Below are positions 1-6,842 of a stretch of 7,426 nucleotides of DNA, piece after piece. The stretch covers positions 1 to 7,426 of the forward strand of contig CALEHZ010000077.1 in NCBI GenBank assembly GCA_937875715.1, given 5' to 3'. Both the position numbers and the translations under genes were made by a program. This DNA is from an uncultured Campylobacter sp. GTDB lineage: Bacteria; Campylobacterota; Campylobacteria; Campylobacterales; Campylobacteraceae. The notes beneath the pieces were generated by a model. It was not told the origin of the DNA. It made no database searches and was given only the letters and a program-made list of their open reading frames with translations. Position 1 is the stretch's first letter, and each line of letters starts with the position of its first letter.

Positions 1-82
1 CAAAAATAAAAGCCAAAAAAGTCGCCACCAAACTCATATAAAGCGTCTCCAAGGTAGCTTTTAAAAGTAAATCAAAAATCAT
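1..82 (-). CDS. metI: Methionine ABC transporter permease MetI, N-terminal fragment
   Basis: Partial gene: only the first 27 codons are present and it runs off the left edge. The start ATG (82-80) has a Shine-Dalgarno sequence AGGGAG at 87-92. The translation begins MIFDLLLKATLETLYMSLVA and continues into a hydrophobic run, ATFLAFIF. The pattern LLLKAxxETLYM followed by a first membrane helix is typical of MetI, the inner-membrane permease of the MetNIQ methionine importer. The identification is strengthened by metN lying upstream on the same strand. In the usual arrangement metI directly follows metN; here two other genes lie between them. The substrate-binding protein gene (metQ) would be expected further left but is not visible. 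The fragment is short, so the call rests on the N-terminal pattern and the context. Confidence 0.75.
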   Translation of the reverse strand, partial: MIFDLLLKATLETLYMSLVATFLAFIF

Positions 83-91
83 TTTTCTCCC

Positions 92-120
92 TTTTTGAAT
101 TTTCTAAAATTTTAGAATTC
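92..120. repeat. AT-rich palindromic element at the nim-like/metI junction
   Basis: A perfect 16-bp palindrome TTCTAAAATTTTAGAA lies at 102-117, flanked by GAATTT (97-102) and GAATTC (115-120). It contains the stop codon (112-114) of the upstream nim-like gene and ends next to the metI ribosome binding site. The 16-mer TTTTTGAATTTTCTAA at 92-107 recurs exactly at 1741-1756, at another gene junction. It could form a weak RNA hairpin. It does not look like a rho-independent terminator, because it lacks a GC stem. Confidence 0.7.
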
Positions 121-633
121 CACTACCTTAGCCTTTGCGCTAAGTTCGGTTATTTTAAACTCATAAATATTCATATGCTTCATTACATCGCCTTTTATAG
201 CACTCTCAAATGCACTCATATACTTTGCGCAGTATTTCTCGCTAAGCAGGCGCAAAGCGTGAATTTTACGCTTTTCATCAGCTACTAAATGCGCCCTAGC
301 AGTAGCAATCGCACTTCTATACTCGCTTGTAAATGCGTAATTACCAAGCTTATCGCTATCTTCCTTGATACTAGCAAAAAATTCATCGCTTAATTCTGGA
401 ACCTTTGCATGGCTTACAGCTACGATTTTACACAGCCTTTCATCCTTGAAATACTCGCTTTTTGCGCCACTACTCGCCCCATGCACAAAAATACTAGAAT
501 TCTCACGCACCACAGAAAGTGGCAAGGATAAAATTTCACCATTGTCACACGCACAGCTAATCACAGCATAAACGCACTCATCAATGATTTTATAAGCATC
601 TTGTTCGCTCAAAGCCCTATCTTTTCTACGCAC
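112..633 (-). CDS. Nim-like / pyridoxamine 5'-phosphate oxidase-fold flavoprotein
   Basis: A complete 173-residue protein of the split-barrel flavin-binding fold (Pyridox_ox_2 / NimA-like family). The family hallmark MRRKDR opens the protein. It is followed by a strand region with LSLPLSVV (about 35-42), the FVHGASSGAK segment (49-58) matching the family's FMN-contacting HxAxxGxK motif, and YRSAIATARAHLVADEKRK with a KY helix (about 105-137), the usual second half. No signal peptide is seen, so it should be cytoplasmic. Some family members reduce 5-nitroimidazoles, but most have unknown substrates and none can be assigned here. The start is GTG at 633, chosen because a ribosome binding site lies just ahead and the MRRKDR hallmark begins there. 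It lies 32 nt downstream of the MBL-cytochrome gene and 29 nt upstream of metI, so it is probably co-transcribed with both. Its last codons and stop lie within a palindromic repeat. Confidence 0.8.
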   Translation of the reverse strand: MRRKDRALSEQDAYKIIDECVYAVISCACDNGEILSLPLSVVRENSSIFVHGASSGAKSEYFKDERLCKIVAVSHAKVPELSDEFFASIKEDSDKLGNYAFTSEYRSAIATARAHLVADEKRKIHALRLLSEKYCAKYMSAFESAIKGDVMKHMNIYEFKITELSAKAKVVEF

Positions 634-637
634 TTTA

Positions 638-643
638 TCCCTT
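638..643 (-). promoter_or_regulatory. Ribosome binding site supporting the GTG start of the nim-like gene
   Basis: On the minus strand AAGGGA lies 4 nt ahead of GTG at 633-631. It supports GTG as the real start in the absence of a suitably placed ATG, and agrees with the conserved MRRKDR N-terminus. Confidence 0.7.
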
Positions 644-661
644 TTGAATTTTATAAAATTC
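642..661. repeat. GAATTTTATAAAATTC palindrome in the MBL-cytochrome/nim-like gap
   Basis: A perfect 16-bp palindrome GAATTTTATAAAATTC (646-661) fills most of the 32-nt gap between the two genes and abuts the ribosome binding site of the downstream gene. The same 16-mer occurs exactly at 5603-5618 and 5625-5640. The segment TTTTGAATTTTATAA (642-656) differs by one base from the element at 92-107 and 1741-1756. Confidence 0.75.
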
Positions 662-665
662 CACC

Positions 666-1721
666 TTATTTAAGACTTTTTATATAGCTCTCAATGTCGT
701 TAAAATCATCCTTACTAAGTCCTTTAATTTGCTCTTTCATCACTTGCCCCATATCGTAGCGATTTCTAGTGCCGTTTTTATACTGATTTAGATAGTTTGC
801 GATTTGTTCTACTTTTACAAGCGGTGGCACCACGCCAAGATACAAATCATCAGCATTTACGCCATGACACCTAGCACAAATGCTCTTAAATACAGCCTCG
901 CCTTTTTTAGCGTCCCCATTTTCTGCTCTTTGCGCCGCCTTTATAGGCTGGGCTTTTTCTAAAATCACAGGCGTTTTATAAGGCATATGAGTGCCAATAA
1001 ACTTCGTTTTTTGCGATATTAGCTCGTTCATTACGCTTTTTCTAGCATCGATTGCCAAAGTCTTATTATCATCAAAGCTAGCAGCCACCACAGGCGCTTT
1101 TATCTGTAAATCATAAAAGTGAAAAATATCTGCCACGAAAATAAACTCTTTTTGATTTTGCTCATTTTCAAAGCTTATCAAAGTATGTCCTGGCGTATGT
1201 CCGTAGGCTGCGATAGCGCGGATTTTTGAGCCTTTTTCTATAAGCTCATCGCCAGGCTTAAAATAGCTGATATTAAGCTTTGAAATATCAGCTTGCCTCG
1301 CCCAAAAGTCCTTTTCATCGGCATTTAAAAGAATTTTAGAATTCCCAAACGCCCCAAGTCCGCCGATATGGTCAGGATGTGCGTGAGTGATGATGATATG
1401 TGTAATATCTTTTGGCTCTAAACCATACTTTTTAACAGCGTTTATTAACGCATCTTTGGTCTTTTCATAGCCAGTATCTACTAGCGCTATGTAATTTTTC
1501 GCACGAATTAAAAGCACATTATGCTCGTTTTTTGGCGCAGTCTTTTTAGAGTAGAATTCCCTTGCCCACGCTTCATTTTCGTCGCTTTGAAACAAAATAT
1601 TTTTTAGATTTACAGAATTTTGCGTAAGTGAAATAATAGAGATTTTATTCTCACCCACGCTAAAATCGCTATTAGCGCCCAGTCCAAGCGCCAAAAGCAC
1701 CATAAAGAGTAGTTTTTTCAT
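666..1721 (-). CDS. Periplasmic metallo-beta-lactamase-fold hydrolase fused to C-terminal cytochrome c
   Basis: A 351-residue protein of two domains. Residues 1 to about 17 (MKKLLFMVLLALGLGA) look like a Sec signal peptide. Residues about 25-255 are a metallo-beta-lactamase domain with a full set of metal ligands: HAHPDH (H113, H115, D117, H118), TPGH (H179), ADIFH (D198) and GTHMP (H245). The segment from D198 to THMPY resembles the methyl-parathion-hydrolase-like branch, recalled by pattern only. Residues about 268-351 form a class I cytochrome c domain with CARCH (C282, C285, H286) and candidate axial methionines M324 and M328. Heme attachment requires export, which agrees with the signal peptide. 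The substrate is unknown; a hydrolase coupled to electron transfer is inference. The start at 1721 was preferred over the ATG at 1727, whose first base falls inside the AGGA ribosome binding site (1727-1730). It sits between metN and the nim-like gene, apart from its methionine-transport neighbours in function. Confidence 0.85.
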   Translation of the reverse strand: MKKLLFMVLLALGLGANSDFSVGENKISIISLTQNSVNLKNILFQSDENEAWAREFYSKKTAPKNEHNVLLIRAKNYIALVDTGYEKTKDALINAVKKYGLEPKDITHIIITHAHPDHIGGLGAFGNSKILLNADEKDFWARQADISKLNISYFKPGDELIEKGSKIRAIAAYGHTPGHTLISFENEQNQKEFIFVADIFHFYDLQIKAPVVAASFDDNKTLAIDARKSVMNELISQKTKFIGTHMPYKTPVILEKAQPIKAAQRAENGDAKKGEAVFKSICARCHGVNADDLYLGVVPPLVKVEQIANYLNQYKNGTRNRYDMGQVMKEQIKGLSKDDFNDIESYIKSLK

Positions 1722-1726
1722 TTTCA

Positions 1727-1732
1727 TCCTTT
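1727..1732 (-). promoter_or_regulatory. Ribosome binding site deciding the MBL-cytochrome start
   Basis: AAAGGA on the minus strand ends at 1727, the first base of an ATG that is in frame. That ATG would have no spacing from the site. The next in-frame ATG at 1721 has 5 nt spacing and yields a standard MKKLLF signal peptide, so it is the more likely start. Confidence 0.65.
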
Positions 1733-1740
1733 TTTAAATT

Positions 1741-1770
1741 TTTTTGAATTTTCTAAGAATTCTAGAATTC
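1741..1770. repeat. GAATTC palindromic element at the metN/MBL-cytochrome junction
   Basis: The exact 16-mer TTTTTGAATTTTCTAA (1741-1756, also at 92-107) is followed by GAATTCTAGAATTC (1757-1770), a perfect 14-bp palindrome with two GAATTC units. The metN stop codon (1770-1772) overlaps its end. It lies upstream of the ribosome binding site of the next gene, as the other copies do. Confidence 0.7.
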
Positions 1771-2726
1771 TAGATTATTTGAGCTATTACGCCTTCTTTT
1801 TTAGAAAATTCAAGCACTTTGTCCTTGTCATTTTCGCTCACGCAGACGACAAGCGAGCCAAGCACCTCATCGGCGTATTGCTCAATCCTGCCCCAAACGA
1901 TGTTTATATCAATGTTTAGCGCCTTTGACATATCGCTTATAAAACTCTTATTTGCCACATCAGGCGCGAAACTAAGACGGATATTTACCCCACTTTGTGG
2001 CAAAATCTCATTTTCGCCCAAAAACTCACGCATACTAGCACTAGGCCGCAAAAACAGCTCTTTTATATCGCCACTATCAACGATTTTTCCAGTTTCAAGT
2101 AAAATTCCTTTGCTAGCTGTGCTTTTTATAGCGTCCATTTCGTGCGTGACAAGTACTATTGTAATGCCAAGTTCTTTATTTATCTGCTTTAAAAGCTCTA
2201 AAATCTGCTTTGTGATATTTGGGTCAAGCGCACTTGTCGCCTCATCACTTAGCAAGATTTTAGGATTTAGCGCCAAGGCTCTTGCAATCGCTATTCTTTG
2301 CTTTTGTCCGCCGCTAAGGGCATTTGGATAAAAACTAGCTTTGTCTTTAAGTCCCACAAGCTCCAAAAGCTCATAAACACGGCTTTTTATAGCACTTTCA
2401 TTATATCCCCACAATCGCAGCGGCAAGGCGATATTTTCAAAAGCACTCTTGCGAGCAAGCAAGGCAAAATGCTGAAAAATCATGCCTATATCACGGCGCA
2501 GTTCTCGCAGTTCTTGCTCATTTAGGCTTTTTATCTCACGCCCAAGTACTTTTAGGCTGCAGCCCCCATAGCTCTCTAACCCATTTATACAACGCAGCAG
2601 CGTGCTTTTACCAGCCCCACTATGCCCCATAAAAGCAAAAATCTCACCCTTTTTAATGTGAGCGCAAATTCCACTTAAAACTTCGTTTTTATCATAACTT
2701 TTGCTTAAATTATTTATTTCTATCAT
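1770..2726 (-). CDS. metN: Methionine ABC transporter ATP-binding protein MetN
   Basis: A complete 318-residue ATPase subunit that powers import of methionine through MetI from the binding protein MetQ, on the cytoplasmic face of the inner membrane. Visible motifs are Walker A GHSGAGKS (34-41), Q-loop IFQ (Q85), signature LSGGQ (137-141), Walker B ILLSDEAT (D161, E162), D-loop SALDP and switch H195. The DEATSALDP form, in place of the commoner DEPTSALDP, is characteristic of MetN. Residues about 245-318 match the C-terminal NIL domain, which in known MetN proteins binds methionine and shuts down transport. The start ATG overlaps the valS stop by one base (TAATG), with only a weak AGAG site at 2735-2738, so translational coupling to valS is likely. 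The valS-metN order is also found in Campylobacter jejuni as I recall it. metI does not follow directly; two unrelated genes intervene. Confidence 0.93.
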   Translation of the reverse strand: MIEINNLSKSYDKNEVLSGICAHIKKGEIFAFMGHSGAGKSTLLRCINGLESYGGCSLKVLGREIKSLNEQELRELRRDIGMIFQHFALLARKSAFENIALPLRLWGYNESAIKSRVYELLELVGLKDKASFYPNALSGGQKQRIAIARALALNPKILLSDEATSALDPNITKQILELLKQINKELGITIVLVTHEMDAIKSTASKGILLETGKIVDSGDIKELFLRPSASMREFLGENEILPQSGVNIRLSFAPDVANKSFISDMSKALNIDINIVWGRIEQYADEVLGSLVVCVSENDKDKVLEFSKKEGVIAQII

Positions 2727-5470
2727 TAAATATTCTCTAAGCTCTCAATCTCGCTACATACTTTTTCTAGCTTAGATGCGGCGATTTCTAAGGCTTCTTT
2801 GTTTGTAGCCAAAACATCAGCCGGGGCGTTTGCTACGAATTTCTCGTTACTTAGCATAGCGCCAAGCTTTGCTACTTCTTTTTCTAGCTTAGTTTTTTGG
2901 GCGTTAAGCCTTTTTAAAATCGGCGCCGTATCAATGCCAGCAAGCTCAATGAAGCTTTCAACATTTTCGCTTACATCACGCACAGAGCCTTTTTTTATCT
3001 CGCTTATAAACTCCACTTCTTCGCATTTTGCTAAAAGCTTGATAAAATGCGCAAAGTCCTTTAAATCATCGCCACCACGCAAAAACGCCTTAGCAATCTT
3101 AGCATTGCCAAGATCCACCACAGCCTTCGCCCTACGAATGCTAACGATGCTCTCAATCACTTTATTAAATAGCTTTTCAATGCTTTCATTTTGCACCCCA
3201 GCTACTGGATAGCGCATTATCATCACGCTTTTTGCGCCGTTTTCAAGCTCGGTGCCACTCATCTCATGCCACAAATGCTCAGAAATAAACGGCATAAATG
3301 GATGAAGCAGCTTCATACTCTCTTTAAAAATTGAGCCAAGCTCGGCAACCGCACTTTTATCAGCCTTGCTAAGCTCAATTCCCCAGTCACAAAACTCATT
3401 CCACAAAAATCTATAAATCGCGCTAGCTGCGTCATTAAAGCGGTATTCATCAATGTTTTTTCGCACCTCAGCCACGCAGGCATTAAAACGGCTTAGCAAG
3501 TAAGCACCAAGTGGCGTTTTTATCGCACTCTCATCCAAATCAGCAAAAGAGTTAGCATTCATTAGCAAAAATCTGCTCGCATTATAGATTTTATTTGTAA
3601 AATTGCGTGAGATCACCATAGCTTCATCGCTCATGCGTATATCACGCCCTTGAACGCAAAGCATAGTCAAAGTAAATCGCAAAATATCAGCCGAAAACTC
3701 ATCAATCTTTTCAAGCGGATCAACGACATTTCCGCTTGATTTACTCATTTTTTTGCCATCTTTGTCTTTGACAAGGGCGTGTAGATAAATATCCTTAAAC
3801 GGCAGTTGCCCCACTGCTTGCGAGCTTTGAAACATCATTCTAGCCACCCAGAAAAATAGTATATCAAAGCCTGTTATTAGCATTGAGTTTGGATAGAATT
3901 CTTTTAAATCATCAGCAAACCATTTTGAATTTTTTAAAGCCTCGCCATTGCCCCAGCCAAGCGTAGAAATCGGCCACAAACCGCTAGAAAACCAAGTATC
4001 TAGCACATCAGGGTCTTGGGCAAAATTCGCCCCGCCACATTTTGGGCATTTCTCAGGCTTTTCAGCACGATCTGCCCACTCATGCCCACACTCGCAGTAA
4101 AATACTGGTATTTGATGTCCCCACCATAGCTGGCGAGAGATACACCAGTCTTTTAGCTCTCTCATCCACGCATTAAAGCTATTTATCCAGTGAGATGGAT
4201 AAAACTCGCTTTCGCCACGATTAACACGCTCTATCGCATCTTTTGCTATTTCGCTTTTTACAAACCATTGTTTGCTGATATAAGGCTCAACCACATTTTT
4301 ACAGCGGTAGCAGTAGCCTACTTGATTTTCGTAGTCTTCGATTTTTTCTACAAAGCCTTTGCTTTCTAGCTTTTCAACTATTTTATCTCTTGCTTCAAGT
4401 CTTTCAAGTCCTTTAAATTCCCCGCAATACTCATTTAGAATTCCCTTTTCATCAAAAATTGTGATAAACTCTAAATCATGTCTATTTCCTACTTCGTAGT
4501 CATTTTGGTCATGCGCAGGTGTTGCTTTCACGCAGCCTGTTCCAAAGCTCATATCCACATGCTCATCAGCGATAATTTTTATTTTGCGATTTAGCAAAGG
4601 TAACTCTACGCTTTTACCGATTAAGCTTTGATATCTTTCATCATTTGGATTTACCATCACAGCAGTGTCGCCAAAGTATGTTTCAGGGCGTGTAGTAGCC
4701 ACCACGATATAGCCGCTATCACGGGCATCTTTGGCGGAGCTTGGATTTTGCTCGCTTGATGAATTTTTCATTCTATCTTCGCTCGCAAAATCCTTCGCAA
4801 CCCCCAAATCTGCTCCGTGAGTAGCAGCTATCTCGCCCGCATTTGAGCCATCATCTTTACATAAATAATATTTCAAATGATACAGCTTACCTTTATTTGC
4901 CTTGTGTTCTACCTCCACATCGCTTAGTGCGCCATCGTGCGTACACCAGTTTACCATGTAGTTTCCACGCACGATAAGCCCTGCTTCATAAAGATTACAA
5001 AAAGCCTCTCTAACAGCATTTTTAAGGCCTTCGTCCATTGTAAAGCGCTCCCTACTCCACGCTGGACTAATTCCTAGGCGGCGCATTTGATAGACTATCG
5101 TGCCGCCGCTTTTTTCTTTCCATTCCCACACACGCTCTAAAAACTTCTCTCGCCCTAATTCTTCTTTTTTAATTCCCTGCGCTAAAAGCTGCTTTTCTAC
5201 CACATTTTGCGTAGCAATTCCAGCGTGGTCTAAGCCCGGCTGCCAAAGCGTTTTAAAGCCATCCATACGCTTATAGCGAGTCATTATGTCTTGAAGTGTA
5301 AAAGTAAGTGCGTGGCCGATATGTAAAACGCCAGTTACATTTGGCGGCGGCATCATTATACAAAAGCTTTTGCCGTTTGCTATTTCAGCATTTGCGTCAG
5401 TTTCAAAATGCCCACGCTCTTCCCAAATTTTATAGTATTTGCTCTCTATTTCACTTGCTTCATAAGCCAT
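2726..5470 (-). CDS. valS: Valyl-tRNA synthetase
   Basis: A complete 914-residue class I aminoacyl-tRNA synthetase that attaches valine to tRNA-Val and edits mischarged threonine. The catalytic core shows [13 protein letters not shown] (41-53, containing the HIGH motif) and KMSKS (574-578). The editing domain (about 190-395) shows ATTRPET (258-264) and [12 protein letters not shown] (317-328). A Cys cluster (C459, C461, C475, C478) looks like a zinc-binding knuckle. The C-terminal 65 residues are rich in Lys, Glu and Leu heptad-like spacing, matching the coiled-coil arm. ATG at 5470 has AAAGGA at 5478-5483 with 7 nt spacing. Inside the editing domain, residues about 204-252 form a polar, low-complexity stretch between the YHLKYYL and [11 protein letters not shown] strands, longer than I expect there. 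All catalytic motifs are intact, so the enzyme should work. metN is coupled downstream. Confidence 0.97.
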   Translation of the reverse strand: MAYEASEIESKYYKIWEERGHFETDANAEIANGKSFCIMMPPPNVTGVLHIGHALTFTLQDIMTRYKRMDGFKTLWQPGLDHAGIATQNVVEKQLLAQGIKKEELGREKFLERVWEWKEKSGGTIVYQMRRLGISPAWSRERFTMDEGLKNAVREAFCNLYEAGLIVRGNYMVNWCTHDGALSDVEVEHKANKGKLYHLKYYLCKDDGSNAGEIAATHGADLGVAKDFASEDRMKNSSSEQNPSSAKDARDSGYIVVATTRPETYFGDTAVMVNPNDERYQSLIGKSVELPLLNRKIKIIADEHVDMSFGTGCVKATPAHDQNDYEVGNRHDLEFITIFDEKGILNEYCGEFKGLERLEARDKIVEKLESKGFVEKIEDYENQVGYCYRCKNVVEPYISKQWFVKSEIAKDAIERVNRGESEFYPSHWINSFNAWMRELKDWCISRQLWWGHQIPVFYCECGHEWADRAEKPEKCPKCGGANFAQDPDVLDTWFSSGLWPISTLGWGNGEALKNSKWFADDLKEFYPNSMLITGFDILFFWVARMMFQSSQAVGQLPFKDIYLHALVKDKDGKKMSKSSGNVVDPLEKIDEFSADILRFTLTMLCVQGRDIRMSDEAMVISRNFTNKIYNASRFLLMNANSFADLDESAIKTPLGAYLLSRFNACVAEVRKNIDEYRFNDAASAIYRFLWNEFCDWGIELSKADKSAVAELGSIFKESMKLLHPFMPFISEHLWHEMSGTELENGAKSVMIMRYPVAGVQNESIEKLFNKVIESIVSIRRAKAVVDLGNAKIAKAFLRGGDDLKDFAHFIKLLAKCEEVEFISEIKKGSVRDVSENVESFIELAGIDTAPILKRLNAQKTKLEKEVAKLGAMLSNEKFVANAPADVLATNKEALEIAASKLEKVCSEIESLENI

Positions 5471-5502
5471 TTTTTCATCCTTTAAATTATGTAAAAAGTT
5501 GC

Positions 5503-5532
5503 GATTTTAGCGAAATTTTGCTTAAAATTAAG
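5503..5532 (-). promoter_or_regulatory. valS: Probable sigma-70 promoter of valS
   Basis: On the minus strand the string AATTTCGCTAAAATCG contains the -10 candidate TAAAAT (5509-5504) preceded by GC, and upstream T-rich tracts (TTAATTTTAAG, then TATTTTAAA) recur at about one helical turn. This matches the Campylobacter promoter style, which lacks a clear -35 box. It would start transcription around 5496-5498, giving a leader of about 27 nt. It probably drives valS-metN and the genes after them. Confidence 0.55.
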
Positions 5533-5552
5533 AAGTTTAAAATAGAATTTTG

Positions 5553-5585
5553 TTTTTATAAAATTCACTTTGAATTTTATAAAAA
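5553..5585. repeat. 15-bp perfect AT-rich inverted repeat upstream of valS
   Basis: TTTTTATAAAATTCA (5553-5567) and its exact reverse complement (5571-5585) are separated by a 3-nt loop CTT. It is built from the same GAATTTTATAAAA unit as the repeats beside it. On the minus strand the uridines fall on the 5' side of the stem and no U-run follows, so a classical terminator for lolC is not supported. Confidence 0.75.
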
Positions 5586-5593
5586 CTATGACT

Positions 5594-5641
5594 GAATTTT
5601 ATGAATTTTATAAAATTCACAGCTGAATTTTATAAAATTCA
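5594..5641. repeat. Two GAATTTTATAAAATTC palindromes forming an 18-bp inverted repeat
   Basis: Identical 16-bp palindromes lie at 5603-5618 and 5625-5640. With one flanking base on each side, the two copies also pair with each other as an 18-bp perfect stem (arms 5602-5619 and 5624-5641) around a 4-nt CAGC loop. A further half unit GAATTTTAT starts at 5594. Unit starts at 5572/5594 and 5603/5625 are each 22 bp apart. The cluster begins 4 nt beyond the lolC stop. Confidence 0.8.
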
Positions 5642-5645
5642 ATTA

Positions 5646-6839
5646 TTACTCATTCCTCAAAGTAGCCAAAACATCGATTTTAGCAGCCTTCCTAGCCGGA
5701 TACCAGCTTGAGAGTGCTACGATGATACTAGCGCCAATTAGCGTCCAAAACAAATCCCACACGCCAAGTTCCATCGGCAGTTTGCTGCTGCCATAGACAT
5801 CAGCAGGCAGTGAAATGATATCAAAGCTGCCAAGCAGCCAAACGCCAAAAAGCCCCAAAACAAGTCCGCAAATGATGCCGCCACCGCCAATTACCAGCCC
5901 TTGTGCAAAAAAGCTATTTGCCACCTCTTTTTTGCTAGCTCCAAGTGCTAAAAGCAGCGCTATTTCACTTCTGCGGTTCATTACAGTCATCAAAAGTGAG
6001 CTAATTATATTTAGACTTGCTACCAAAATTATCAGCATTAAAACGATGAAAAGTGCGCGTTTTTCAAGCTCTAAGGCGCTGAAAAAATTGCCATTTTGCT
6101 CCCACCAGCCAATAGCTCTAAATCCAGGTGGCAAAACCTTTTTAATGCGCTCTATATCACGCTTTGGCTCGCTTGAGAAAATATGCACGCCATCCCAGCC
6201 GTAGTTTTCGTCATGTCCTAAAACCTTGCGCAAAGCATCGGCTGTGGTGTAGCTGTAGCCTTTATCATAGGCGATTAAGCCTGATTTAAAAGTGGCATTT
6301 ATATTAAAGCGCTTTAACTGCGGATTTACGCCAAGTCCGGCTGGATTTGCGCTTAAAAATATTGCCATGACTTTTTCGCCGCTAAAAACGCCAAAATCAT
6401 CAGCCAAGCCCTGTCCAATGATGATATCAAAGCCGTTTAGCTCTTTTTGTCCTAAAGCCTCGTTTAGTACGCTATTTACAAGCTTTTCACGGTGTGAGTC
6501 GATGCCAAAAATAAGTGAGCCTTCCATCTTTTCATCGCTTTTTAGCACGGCTTGCGTGCTGATAAATGGACTCATTTTTAGCTCTTTAAACTCATTTTCA
6601 AGGCCTTTTACAAACTCATCGCTAGTGCCACCGCGATGCGAGCTAATCACGCTTATAGGATAGTTCATCGCAAATAATTTTCGCTCAAATTCCTTATCAA
6701 AGCCGTTCATTATGCCCATAGCGATGATAAGCACCATAAGACCGATGCTCACGCCCACAAAGGCTAGAATTGAACAAAGCGCGATAAACGGCTGCGTTTT
6801 ATCAAAGCGTAAATAGCGAAATAATAAATATTTTATCAT
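5646..6839 (-). CDS. lolC: LolC/LolE-family lipoprotein-releasing permease
   Basis: A complete 397-residue inner-membrane protein with the FtsX/LolCE layout: one N-terminal membrane helix (about 19-44), a large periplasmic domain (about 45-260), then three helices (about 262-287, 312-338 and 363-382). Family motifs are the MNGFDKEFERKL start of the periplasmic domain (about 44-55), NRRSEIALLLALGAS (288-302) in the cytoplasmic loop, and YPARKAAKIDVLATLR (380-395) at the C-terminus. With the ATPase LolD (not in this window) such proteins extract lipoproteins from the inner membrane and pass them to LolA. Some bacteria have a single LolC/E-like (LolF-type) protein, so the exact C, E or F assignment is open. 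ATG at 6839 has AAGGA at 6846-6850, inside the last codons of the methyltransferase gene upstream, 3 nt away, so the two genes are probably co-transcribed. Confidence 0.85.
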   Translation of the reverse strand: MIKYLLFRYLRFDKTQPFIALCSILAFVGVSIGLMVLIIAMGIMNGFDKEFERKLFAMNYPISVISSHRGGTSDEFVKGLENEFKELKMSPFISTQAVLKSDEKMEGSLIFGIDSHREKLVNSVLNEALGQKELNGFDIIIGQGLADDFGVFSGEKVMAIFLSANPAGLGVNPQLKRFNINATFKSGLIAYDKGYSYTTADALRKVLGHDENYGWDGVHIFSSEPKRDIERIKKVLPPGFRAIGWWEQNGNFFSALELEKRALFIVLMLIILVASLNIISSLLMTVMNRRSEIALLLALGASKKEVANSFFAQGLVIGGGGIICGLVLGLFGVWLLGSFDIISLPADVYGSSKLPMELGVWDLFWTLIGASIIVALSSWYPARKAAKIDVLATLRNE

Positions 6840-6842
6840 TTT

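Noticed and set aside
1725..1727. ATG at 1727 as the start of the MBL-cytochrome gene
   Set aside because: Its first base is part of the AAAGGA ribosome binding site; the ATG two codons later has normal spacing. The difference is two residues and does not alter the function call.
5308..5595. 95-codon plus-strand frame running from valS into the repeat cluster
   Set aside because: It is antisense to the valS start and promoter, and its C-terminus is translated from AT palindromes. No family pattern is visible.
5553..5641. CRISPR array
   Set aside because: The repeats are short, fully palindromic and AT-only, partly overlapping, with no unique spacers of constant length and no cas genes nearby.
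5553..5641. Rho-independent terminator for lolC
   Set aside because: The stems have almost no GC pairs and no U-run follows on the lolC transcript strand. A weak termination role is possible but not supported by sequence alone.
365..6663. Open frames on the plus strand at 365-571, 1819-2331, 2298-2525, 2799-3212, 5815-6204 and 6292-6663
   Set aside because: Each lies wholly inside, and antisense to, a well-supported minus-strand gene. Their translations show low-complexity Ser/Phe/Leu/Pro composition without domains.
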